Position numbers and translations under genes: made by a program. A stretch of 24,255 nucleotides of DNA, from positions 1-24,255 of the forward strand of contig JANXXY010000476.1 in the NCBI GenBank assembly GCA_025350365.1. The letters are read 5' to 3'. Shown here one piece after another: positions 1 through 6,668 of the stretch (positions are counted from its first letter, which is position 1; the number at the start of each line of letters is the position of its first letter). The notes beneath the pieces are model-generated. The model saw nothing but the letters and a program-made list of their open reading frames with translations. It was not told where the DNA came from and searched no databases. Source of the stretch: Bacteroidales bacterium. Lineage in GTDB: Bacteria; Bacteroidota; Bacteroidia; Bacteroidales; JAAUTT01.

Positions 1-70
1 CAAACTATTTTAGTAAAATTGGGCATTTTGTTGTGATATCCGGATAAAAAGAAAAACAAATTTTAATGTG

Positions 71-101
71 TTTGCTCTGTTTGCAAGATAGTTTATATTT
101 A
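71..101 (+). promoter_or_regulatory. Bacteroidota-type promoter of lysA-yggS
   Basis: TTTG at 71-74, a 19-base spacer, then TATATTTA at 94-101. This matches the Bacteroidota primary sigma consensus TTTG-N19-TAnnTTTG in all but the last base. The element ends 23 bases before the lysA ATG, the same leader length seen at other promoters in this window. Bases 1-70 show nothing else I can name. Confidence 0.6.
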
Positions 102-124
102 CTTATCGTTATAAAATTTAATTT

Positions 125-1360
125 ATGGAATTAGTTAACAATAGTTTTTACATAGGCGGAATTCCAATTGACGACCTTGCATCAAAATACGACACCCCTG
201 TTTATGTGTATGATGCTGCCAAAATGGAATCGCAATACAATCGCTTATTGAACTCCTTTACGGGAACACGATTAAAAGTAAAGTACGCTTGTAAAGCACT
301 TTCAAATATAAGTGTTTTGAAATTTTTCAAAGAACTGGGTTTGGGCATCGATGCCGTCTCCATTCAGGAAGTAAAACTTGCTCTGGTAGCCGGTTTTAAA
401 CCCGAAAATATTATTTTTACCCCTAATTGTGTGGATTTGCCGGAATTGTCCGAAGCCATTGATCTGGGGGTAAATGTCAACATCGATTCTCTTTCAATAC
501 TTAAAAAATTCGGAGCCGTCTATGGCAATTCAAAGTCGATTGGTATACGCATAAAACCTCATGTAATGGGAGGTGGAAACAAAAAGATTTCTACTGGGCA
601 TGTCGATTCGAAATTTGGTATCTCAGTGGAAAAAATAGATCAGGTTCTCGATATTGTAAAGCAATACAATATTCATGTGGATGGACTTCATATGCATACA
701 GGTTCTGATATCCTCGACATAGCTGTTTTTCTTAAAAGTGCCGACGCCATGTTTTTGACTGCTACAAAGTTCGATAGTCTTGATTATCTCGATTTTGGCA
801 GTGGTTTTAAGGTTCCCTATAAACCCGGTGATTATTCGACTGATATTGAGTATCTGGGAGAATTACTTTCGAAAAAATTCAATGAGTTTTGTTTGAAATA
901 TGGTCGGGAATTAACACTCAATTTCGAACCGGGTAAGTTTCTGGTGAGCGAAGCTGGTTATTTCATTACCAGGGTGAATGTGGTAAAACCAGCCAAGAAT
1001 ACGACATTTGCCTGCATCAACACTGGGCTCAATCATTTAATTCGCCCCATGTTTTACGATTCCTACCATAACATTACGAACGTTTCGAAACCGAATGCTG
1101 CGAAAAAACCTTATAGTGTGGTCGGCTACATTTGCGAAACAGATACTTTTGCCTGGAACAGAGAGATAAATGAGGTTTCCGAAGGCGATTTGCTGGTGTT
1201 TCATAATGCCGGAGCATATTGTTTTTCGATGGCATCGAATTATAATGCCAGACTTTTGCCCGCCGAAGTATTGATTTACAATGGTAAAGATTACCTTATC
1301 CGCAAGCGTCAGTCATTTGATGATTTGCTTCGAAATCAGGAATTGATTGATATAAAATAA
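125..1360 (+). CDS. lysA: Diaminopimelate decarboxylase
   Basis: Catalyses the last step of lysine synthesis, decarboxylating meso-diaminopimelate to L-lysine with PLP in the cytoplasm. The 411-residue length is normal for the family. The PLP-binding lysine is K57 in VKYACKA. The alanine-racemase-like barrel carries HMHTGSD and DFGSGFKV (phosphate-binding glycines), then EPGKFLV. The Cys-Glu pair C337-E338 in YICETDTF is the CESGD-type motif that reaches into the partner active site, and AGAYCFSMASNYN near the C-terminus is also typical. The ATG start sits 23 bases after a good promoter. yggS follows after 8 bases, so the two PLP genes form an operon. Arginine or carboxynorspermidine decarboxylases share the fold, but the motifs fit LysA best. 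Confidence 0.95.
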   Translation: MELVNNSFYIGGIPIDDLASKYDTPVYVYDAAKMESQYNRLLNSFTGTRLKVKYACKALSNISVLKFFKELGLGIDAVSIQEVKLALVAGFKPENIIFTPNCVDLPELSEAIDLGVNVNIDSLSILKKFGAVYGNSKSIGIRIKPHVMGGGNKKISTGHVDSKFGISVEKIDQVLDIVKQYNIHVDGLHMHTGSDILDIAVFLKSADAMFLTATKFDSLDYLDFGSGFKVPYKPGDYSTDIEYLGELLSKKFNEFCLKYGRELTLNFEPGKFLVSEAGYFITRVNVVKPAKNTTFACINTGLNHLIRPMFYDSYHNITNVSKPNAAKKPYSVVGYICETDTFAWNREINEVSEGDLLVFHNAGAYCFSMASNYNARLLPAEVLIYNGKDYLIRKRQSFDDLLRNQELIDIK

Positions 1361-1368
1361 TCCAACCT

Positions 1369-2049
1369 ATGGATACGACTTCCAATCTTCGTAAAATTCT
1401 ATCTGAATTACCGTCTCATATCACTCTGGTGGCTGTTTCCAAAACGCATTCAGCAGAAGAGATTATGAAAGCTTATGAAGCTGGACATCGTATTTTCGGT
1501 GAAAACAAGGTGCAGGAGCTTGTTCCAAAATACGATCAGCTTCCCAAAGATATTAAATGGCATTTTATCGGTCATTTGCAAAGTAATAAAATCAAGTACA
1601 TTACCTCTTTTATTCATTTGATTCATTCGGTTGATTCTCTTTCTCTTTTAAAAGAAATTGATAAATATGGAATAAAATACAACCGGATTGTAAATGTATT
1701 ACTTCAGATTTATATTGCCAAAGAAGAATCAAAGTTTGGGTTTGATGAAGAGGAATTGATGGCCATGTTTCAATCTCCCAATTATTTAGCTTGCAACCAC
1801 GTGCGTGTTTGCGGTCTGATGGGAATGGCTACCAATACCGAAAACGAAGTGATAATACGCAACGAATTCAGATCCCTTACCGTTTTATTCAGAAAATTAA
1901 AGGAAACGGTTTTTTTAAATACTGATTTTTTTAAAGAAATATCCATGGGAATGTCCTCCGATTATATTATTGCGATAGAGGAAGGAAGCACAATAATTCG
2001 GGTTGGCAGCAGAATCTTCGGTAAAAGGGATTATGGGAACACGAAATGA
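1369..2049 (+). CDS. yggS: YggS/PLPBP family pyridoxal phosphate homeostasis protein
   Basis: A single-domain PLP-binding protein of the YggS/PROSC family. In other bacteria it buffers free PLP and affects amino-acid pools; no enzymatic reaction is established. The 226-residue length is normal. Lys25 in LVAVSKTHS is the expected PLP Schiff-base lysine. FGENKVQEL and WHFIGHLQSNK are signature motifs, and the C-terminal SMGMSSDY and GSTIIRVGSRIFG form the phosphate-binding end. It starts 8 bases after lysA and so shares its transcript. Placing a PLP carrier directly behind a PLP enzyme may be functional, though yggS has many different neighbours across bacteria. Nothing is odd in the sequence. 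Confidence 0.93.
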   Translation: MDTTSNLRKILSELPSHITLVAVSKTHSAEEIMKAYEAGHRIFGENKVQELVPKYDQLPKDIKWHFIGHLQSNKIKYITSFIHLIHSVDSLSLLKEIDKYGIKYNRIVNVLLQIYIAKEESKFGFDEEELMAMFQSPNYLACNHVRVCGLMGMATNTENEVIIRNEFRSLTVLFRKLKETVFLNTDFFKEISMGMSSDYIIAIEEGSTIIRVGSRIFGKRDYGNTK

Positions 2050-2093
2050 GGAAATAAAGCTTATGATCAATTCTGGCATTTAAAATTAAAGTT

Positions 2094-2210
2094 GTTTAGT
2101 TTAAGCTGAATGCCTTAAAGAACTAGCACAGGGCAACGTTTTTGTGATAGAATTGATACCGATCAAGCCCTGAAAAGGGCGCAAGATTGCGCCTTTCGGC
2201 TTAACTAAAC
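2094..2210. other. Structured intergenic region, possible ncRNA or bidirectional terminator
   Basis: Convergent spacer between yggS (+) and an unknown gene (-). Three nested helices can be read. The closing helix pairs 2094-2106 with 2199-2210 (one bulged T). A middle helix pairs CAGGGC 2129-2134 with GCCCTG 2167-2172. A compact hairpin GGCGCAA-GA-TTGCGCC spans 2178-2193, extended by AAA/TTT around a bulged G. AAGCC (2165-2169) can pair instead with GGCTT (2198-2202), giving a competing fold. There is no long U tract on either strand (CTTTTC follows the hairpin on the minus strand), so it is not a plain intrinsic terminator. No known RNA family was recognised. Confidence 0.45.
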
Positions 2211-2237
2211 GATTATGAATCTGCAATTAAAATCCTC

Positions 2238-2693
2238 CTAGTAACCAATTATCCAAAGCGTTTTATCTTCATTCATACAGCGTTTTATAAGATTTATGAG
2301 TTGCTGATCCACTTCCAAAAGTTTGGAACAGTATTGTTCCCAATTTAAACGCCAGTTTTTGTCAAACTTTTCCAATTCCAACACAAAATTAGAACCCATA
2401 AATTTATCACTGGCATAATTCAGAAACTGATTGTAGCTTTTTATTTTCCCAATAGTGGAATAAGCGGTTTGCAATTCATTCAATAAAACGACAATGTTCC
2501 TTGTGGTGTATTTTGTAGGGCTAAAATAATCGAATAGGTTGTTACTGTGCTCAAAGCATTCGGAAAAAAGGTTGAAAATTTCCGAATCCATATAAAATGA
2601 GTCCTTATCACATTGTTTAAAAAGATCAGGATTGCCAGTGATATTAAACTCTACAAAATTCAATTCATTGGCTCCATAAAGTTCAAATCGCAT
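2238..2693 (-). CDS. Hypothetical protein, 151 residues
   Basis: I do not recognise this family. The protein is soluble-looking: no signal peptide, no membrane span, rich in Asn, Phe, Tyr and acidic residues, with three scattered cysteines after the start (in QCDKD, SECFEH and QYCSKLL, with a fourth in KRCMNE) and mostly amphipathic helix in the second half. It ends in ...LWIIGY. I place the start at the ATG at 2693. A TTG nine codons upstream (2718-2720) lies inside an exact TAACTTTG promoter element, so it cannot be in the message. It is monocistronic, divergent from the kinase-RapZ gene and convergent with yggS. It is a real gene on ORF length, composition and promoter position; its function is unknown. 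Confidence 0.65.
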   Translation of the reverse strand: MRFELYGANELNFVEFNITGNPDLFKQCDKDSFYMDSEIFNLFSECFEHSNNLFDYFSPTKYTTRNIVVLLNELQTAYSTIGKIKSYNQFLNYASDKFMGSNFVLELEKFDKNWRLNWEQYCSKLLEVDQQLINLIKRCMNEDKTLWIIGY

Positions 2694-2717
2694 AATGTCT
2701 GTGAAATAAGTATTTAC

Positions 2718-2725
2718 CAAAGTTA
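2718..2725 (-). promoter_or_regulatory. -7 promoter element of the 151-residue hypothetical gene
   Basis: Read on the minus strand the sequence is TAACTTTG, an exact TAnnTTTG match. It ends 24 bases before the ATG at 2693. No TTG is found at the expected -33 position, so the promoter is supported by one half-site and by spacing only. Confidence 0.45.
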
Positions 2726-2769
2726 GAAAAAAATAAGTAAACTACCTTCACGTCAAAGGATAAATTGCA

Positions 2770-2800
2770 TTTGAGATTCGATTGAATATCCTTTACTTTG
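2770..2800 (+). promoter_or_regulatory. Promoter of the amgK-rapZ / murU operon
   Basis: TTTG at 2770-2773, a 20-base spacer, then TACTTTG at 2794-2800 (one base shorter than TAnnTTTG). It ends 27 bases before the ATG at 2828. The TTG at 2798-2800, which would give a longer reading frame, is part of this element. Confidence 0.45.
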
Positions 2801-2827
2801 TATACTCGTAAAACTGGTTTTAAAAAT

Positions 2828-4300
2828 ATGTCGCTAAAAAAAACTCCTGAGGAAACACTGAACGAATTATTCAGACAGTACTCAAATCAATTGGCTGATC
2901 AAATAATAAAATTACCACCCTCAGGTTCTTACAGGCAATATTACCGGATTGTATATGGAAGTAATAGTGTGATAGGAGCATATAACGAAGATAGAGCCGA
3001 AAATATTGCTTTTCTTGCGTTTACAAAGCACTTTTATCAAAAAGGGCTTCCGGTTCCTAAAATTTTGATTGAAGATTTGGACGAAAATGCTTATTTGCTT
3101 GAAGATTTAGGCGATACCATTCTTCTGGATCATATTCAACAGTTGAATTACCCTAACGAAGTAAGGCCCGAAGTAATTAAAGTATATAAAAAGGTTTTGG
3201 AGGAATTACCACGGTTTCAAATATTGGGAAGCGAAGGTTTGGACTATTCCTTATGCTACCCGCGACATGCCTTCGATAGACAATCGATGATGTGGGATCT
3301 CAATTATTTTAAATATTATTTTCTAAAACTTGCTAAAGTCCCTTTTAACGAGCAGCTTCTCGAAAATGATTTTAATGCATTAGTCGATTTTCTTTTAACT
3401 GCCGATTGTAACTATTTTTTGTATCGCGATTTTCAAAGCCGGAATGTGATGATGAAGGACGATAAACCTCATTTTATTGATTATCAGGGCGGTAGAAAAG
3501 GAGCCTTGCATTACGATATTGGTTCTATCCTTTTTGAAGCGAAAACAAGTCTTCCGGCCGATGTAAGACAGGAATTGTTAGACCATTATATTTCTTCTCT
3601 CAACTTGTACTTGCCAATTTCAAAAGAGCGATTCATGCACCATTTTTATGGATACGTGTATATCCGACTGATGCAAGCCATGGGAGCTTATGGGTTTCGC
3701 GGATTGTATGAGAAAAAGGAATTATTTCTTCAAAGCATTCCTCTTGCACTCAATCATTTGGATTGGTTACTTTCCAATGTAACGCTTCCTGTTCAATTAC
3801 CTGAACTTACTAAAGTTTTTGAGTTTCTTACCCATTCGGATTACATACGGCAATTGGCAAAAAACGACCTCGTGCTTACCATACAAATCAATAGTTTTTC
3901 GTACCGGCGTGGCATTCCTGCCGACGAATCTGCCAATGGTGGAGGTTTTGTGTTCGATTGTCGCTCGGTACATAACCCCGGACGTTACGATGAATACAAG
4001 GAATTGACAGGGAAAGACGAAACTGTTCAGCAATTTTTTAGTCGCGAAAGTGAAATGACCAATTTTCTCGAACATGTATTTGCTTTAACAGATCATTCAG
4101 TTGAAAAGTATTTCGAACGCGGCTTTACAAGTTTGATGATTAATTTCGGCTGCACTGGCGGACAACATCGTTCTGTTTATTCCGCTGAAATGTTACAGAA
4201 ACACCTTACTGTGAAATATTTTGGCAAAGATATCTTCATCAAATTGAGGCATCGCGAAATCGAAATGAATAGAGGTACAGCAAAGTTTCCGGCGCACTGA
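2828..4300 (+). CDS. Amino-sugar (MurNAc/GlcNAc) 1-kinase AmgK-like domain fused to a RapZ C-terminal domain
   Basis: Two domains. Residues about 10-330 are an aminoglycoside-phosphotransferase-fold kinase close to AmgK, which phosphorylates MurNAc/GlcNAc at the anomeric carbon. The catalytic loop is YRDFQSRNVM (Asp201, first His replaced by Tyr) and the metal-binding Asp218 is in IDYQGG. Residues about 350-490 match the C-terminal domain of RapZ: FSYRRGIPADES, FDCRSVHNP, then GCTGGQHRSVY at 441-451, the loop that binds glucosamine-6-phosphate in E. coli RapZ, and the closing LRHREIE. The N-terminal P-loop domain of true RapZ is absent. The downstream murU-like gene supports a role in cell-wall sugar salvage. 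The start is the ATG at 2828 (490 residues), because the longer TTG start lies in the promoter. That the RapZ part senses GlcN6P and gates the kinase is inference. Confidence 0.82.
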   Translation: MSLKKTPEETLNELFRQYSNQLADQIIKLPPSGSYRQYYRIVYGSNSVIGAYNEDRAENIAFLAFTKHFYQKGLPVPKILIEDLDENAYLLEDLGDTILLDHIQQLNYPNEVRPEVIKVYKKVLEELPRFQILGSEGLDYSLCYPRHAFDRQSMMWDLNYFKYYFLKLAKVPFNEQLLENDFNALVDFLLTADCNYFLYRDFQSRNVMMKDDKPHFIDYQGGRKGALHYDIGSILFEAKTSLPADVRQELLDHYISSLNLYLPISKERFMHHFYGYVYIRLMQAMGAYGFRGLYEKKELFLQSIPLALNHLDWLLSNVTLPVQLPELTKVFEFLTHSDYIRQLAKNDLVLTIQINSFSYRRGIPADESANGGGFVFDCRSVHNPGRYDEYKELTGKDETVQQFFSRESEMTNFLEHVFALTDHSVEKYFERGFTSLMINFGCTGGQHRSVYSAEMLQKHLTVKYFGKDIFIKLRHREIEMNRGTAKFPAH

Positions 4301-4349
4301 ACAATTCATGTACCGCGGCGGTTCTGTTTTAAACTTTGAATTTGTAACT

Positions 4350-4499
4350 ATGAGCAAAACAATGTGTGAAATGAATAGTGAAGAAAAAGCCGAAAAACAG
4401 CAAGAATCAAAATATGCTTGCAAAAAATGCGGCGAAACAGCCCGAAAAGAAAAACATCTTTGTAAACCCAAAAAGATAAAAAATAAGGACGAAGAATGA
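4350..4499 (+). CDS. Small Cys/His protein between the kinase and murU
   Basis: A 49-residue, very charged protein (Lys and Glu rich) with one candidate metal site, CKKC-x8-HLC (CxxCx8HxC), in its second half; an extra Cys lies near the start. There is no signal peptide or membrane span. Its TGA overlaps the murU ATG (ATGA at 4496-4499), the usual arrangement for translational coupling, which supports a real gene. The ATG at 4350 is preferred over one at 4308, because the extra 14 residues lie close to the kinase stop and add nothing family-like. I do not recognise the family. The spacing suggests a single zinc-binding site or a redox thiol, but neither is shown. Confidence 0.6.
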   Translation: MSKTMCEMNSEEKAEKQQESKYACKKCGETARKEKHLCKPKKIKNKDEE

Positions 4500-5212
4500 A
4501 AGCAATGATTTTAGCTGCCGGAATGGGTACACGCCTTCAACCGTTGACGCTTACAAGACCCAAAGCACTGGTTGAAATAAATGGTGTTTCCTTATTGGAG
4601 TTGGTTATCAAACGTTTAATGAAATATGGTTTTACCGATATTGTTATTAATGTTCACCACTTTTCGGATCAGATTATAAGCTTTTTGCGCCATAAAAATA
4701 ATTTTGGAGTTAACATCCAACTATCGGACGAAACGGATTTGTTGCTCGATACAGGAGGTGGATTGCTTAAAGCCCGCCAATTGTTAGATGATGGGCAACC
4801 CTTTCTGGTTCATAATGTAGATATCATTACCGATTTCAATCTTTCCGACTTATATAATTTCCATTTGGAGCATTGTCCAATAGCTACAATGGCAGTAAAG
4901 GACCGCAGCACTTCACGTTCTTTACTTATTAATTCGAATAAGGTGCTTTCAGGTTGGAGAAATAACCTTACCGGAGAAACGATCGTATCGCGCGGGAAGC
5001 TGGAAGAATTGACTCCAACCGCCTTCTCGTGTGTTCATGTATTAAGTCCCGAAATATTTAAGTTAATTAACGAAACCGGTGTATTTTCCATTATGAAAAC
5101 TTACCTTCGTTTAGCCCGGGAATATACAATTAAAACCTGGAATCACAACGATAGTGTTTGGATGGATGTGGGTAGCATCGAAAATCTCCGCGAAGCAGAA
5201 AAATTAATTTAA
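4496..5212 (+). CDS. murU: MurU-like sugar-1-phosphate nucleotidyltransferase
   Basis: A single nucleotidyltransferase domain of 238 residues, the size of MurU (MurNAc-1-phosphate uridylyltransferase) and without the C-terminal beta-helix of GlmU or GlgC. The N-terminal signature LAAGMGTRLQPLT-x3-PKAL binds the nucleotide and phosphate. HNVDIITD supplies a metal-binding Asp, and WMDVGSIENL near the end is typical of the family. It follows an AmgK-like kinase in the same operon with a 4-base overlap to the small Cys/His gene. Together they fit the Pseudomonas-type salvage route from MurNAc to UDP-MurNAc that bypasses MurA/MurB, and so fosfomycin. Mannose-1-phosphate guanylyltransferase is the alternative; the kinase neighbour argues against it. 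Confidence 0.8.
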   Translation: MKAMILAAGMGTRLQPLTLTRPKALVEINGVSLLELVIKRLMKYGFTDIVINVHHFSDQIISFLRHKNNFGVNIQLSDETDLLLDTGGGLLKARQLLDDGQPFLVHNVDIITDFNLSDLYNFHLEHCPIATMAVKDRSTSRSLLINSNKVLSGWRNNLTGETIVSRGKLEELTPTAFSCVHVLSPEIFKLINETGVFSIMKTYLRLAREYTIKTWNHNDSVWMDVGSIENLREAEKLI

Positions 5213-5335
5213 AATTTAAGGATTTAAAATACTCTATGATTATGGTTTAACCCTGAAAGAATAAAGTAAGTTGCAATAAGTTTGACTAAAACCCGGAAAT
5301 GTAAATTTAGACCTATTCTACAAATCCTTAGCGTG

Positions 5336-5944
5336 CTATTTTTCTAAATTTTTATTTAGTGCATTTATAATATCTAGCTTAATCAATTCCCAATATTTTC
5401 CTTTAAGGCAAATAGGTTCAAAGTCATTATCCGCATTTTTAAAATCAGAAAAGTTTGTAATAATCTGCTTCTTATCATGACTATAAGGATAGCGCTGTTC
5501 GTGCAATGCAATCATTTCTGAAATTGAATAACTAGTTAGCAATTCATGAATATCCCAAAAGTCTTTTTTTCTTCCTCCTCTGGAAACAACATCTATTTTC
5601 ATAGCAATGATCTCTTCTATCGTAGCCATGCGGATGCGATCAATCACAATTGGAGGTTGAATGAAGCTATCCGTGTAGTAAATATTCAACTTGATTGAAT
5701 TATTCATACTGGATCCAACAAAATATGAGCATCCCATACCGGGAAGAAGACCCAGCGCAGAAGTATCGACATAATTGAAATGTCCCCTTAGAAAATTATC
5801 AATCGTATCAAAGTTCACCGTACCGAAAGGAGAATCAGTAAATAAATCAATATCAATAGACATTCGGTGACCAATCTGTAAGCTCAGGGAGGTTCCTCCT
5901 ACTAATCTGAATTGAGAAAACTCAGTTGCATTCATCAGTAACAC
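5336..5944 (-). CDS. AbiEii/AbiGii-type nucleotidyltransferase toxin
   Basis: An AbiEii-like nucleotidyltransferase, the toxin half of abortive-infection and toxin-antitoxin pairs; relatives modify tRNA or NTP-dependent targets. FRLVGGTSLSLQIGHR followed by SIDIDLFT is the family active site (GG-T/S and DxD). EEIIAMKIDVVSRGGRKKDFWD is the conserved second block with the basic RKKDFWD. The first usual start is GTG at 5944 (202 residues). The frame stays open upstream to a TAG at 5999-6001, and that stretch reads YWNTISELLRDSLV, which resembles the family's N-terminal helix, yet it has no ATG, GTG or TTG. Initiation at ATT 5984-5986 (216 residues), or a damaged start, is possible. It lies 89 bases downstream of the antitoxin gene. 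Confidence 0.8.
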   Translation of the reverse strand: MLLMNATEFSQFRLVGGTSLSLQIGHRMSIDIDLFTDSPFGTVNFDTIDNFLRGHFNYVDTSALGLLPGMGCSYFVGSSMNNSIKLNIYYTDSFIQPPIVIDRIRMATIEEIIAMKIDVVSRGGRKKDFWDIHELLTSYSISEMIALHEQRYPYSHDKKQIITNFSDFKNADNDFEPICLKGKYWELIKLDIINALNKNLEK

Positions 5945-6033
5945 AAGGCTATCTCTTAATAGTTCACTTATTGTATTCCAATAAATTTTATAAATATACT
6001 ATAAAGTTAGTGTTCATTTCTCGAAGGCAAATC

Positions 6034-6501
6034 TTATTCAGTTTTCCAAACTTTTAGAATCTCATCTACTGTTTTTTTTCCATAAAACCGGATAATCTCC
6101 GCTTTTTCTTGGTCATTACCCCGTTCAAAAACACGTATTATTACCGGTTTTTTTTGTTTTTCCCAGGCTATTTTATTGATATCCGTATCCCAAAAAAGTG
6201 CAGGGCGGAAGAGAGAGAAATCTGGGTGGTAATTTACCTGTTGTTGTTGTTTAGATTTCTTAATATCATAGTAAACTTGCAAAATCATAAAATAGCCTTC
6301 ATCCATTTCAAGAGCATGCTCAATTTTTAGCGAAAGGGATGTATTCATATCTCTTTTACCTTTTGTAATGGAGCTAATAGTTTGTGGGTATTCACCTATG
6401 GTAAGGGCAAAGCGACCTTTGGCAAGATTTCTTTTCTTTAGTTCCCTGTCCAACACAATTCCTGGATGAATACCTTTAAGTATGGAAATATTTTTATTCA
6501 T
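6034..6501 (-). CDS. HTH (XRE/HigA-like) antitoxin with DUF6922-like C-terminus
   Basis: A 155-residue protein with two parts. Residues about 10-80 are a HigA-type helix-turn-helix: IHPGIVLDRELKKRN, then FALTIGEYPQTISSITKGKRDMN as the DNA-binding helices, then the EMDEGYFMILQVYYD helix. Residues about 92-155 match the DUF6922-type segment found in Bacteroidota AbiE-like antitoxins: ALFWDTDINKIAWEKQ, VIIRVFERGN and IIRFYGKKTV. It precedes the AbiEii-like gene, so it is the likely cognate antitoxin and autorepressor. A 7-2-7 palindrome sits on its own promoter. I choose ATG 6501; a TTG two codons upstream (6505-6507) is the end of the -7 element. The DUF6922 assignment is from remembered motifs. 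Confidence 0.78.
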   Translation of the reverse strand: MNKNISILKGIHPGIVLDRELKKRNLAKGRFALTIGEYPQTISSITKGKRDMNTSLSLKIEHALEMDEGYFMILQVYYDIKKSKQQQQVNYHPDFSLFRPALFWDTDINKIAWEKQKKPVIIRVFERGNDQEKAEIIRFYGKKTVDEILKVWKTE

Positions 6502-6504
6502 ATA

Positions 6505-6526
6505 CAAAAATAAACAAAATTGTTTA
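6505..6526 (-). promoter_or_regulatory. Antitoxin promoter -7 element and palindromic operator
   Basis: Minus-strand TATTTTTG (6505-6512) is an exact TAnnTTTG match. It overlaps the palindrome TAAACAA-AA-TTGTTTA at 6511-6526. A palindrome touching the promoter just upstream of a HigA-like gene fits an autorepression operator. The element ends only 3 bases before the ATG, so the message would be leaderless or nearly so. No -33 TTG was found. Confidence 0.55.
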
Positions 6527-6668
6527 TATAAATATGTTAATTTTAATGAATAGTAATTTTGAGATACTCGTTACACATACTAATTTAGTGGATATAGGGG
6601 TAAAATGACTTTTCGGAATAGGCTCAAAATTTTAAAATTCAAAACCCTGGAATTTTGGAAATATTAAA

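Noticed and set aside
34..45. Palindrome around TATCCGGATA near the window start, resembling the MITE ends
   Set aside because: Shares only TATCCGG with the terminal repeat and has no partner; not an element end.
5217..5330. 9-bp inverted repeat TAAGGATTT / AAATCCTTA around the spacer between murU and the toxin gene
   Set aside because: Short, AT-rich and without flanking duplications; such a match is not rare in a spacer of this composition.
6600..6668. AT hairpin AAAATTC/GAATTTT downstream of mnmA as a terminator
   Set aside because: Seven A/T-rich pairs with no clean U tract; too weak to call.
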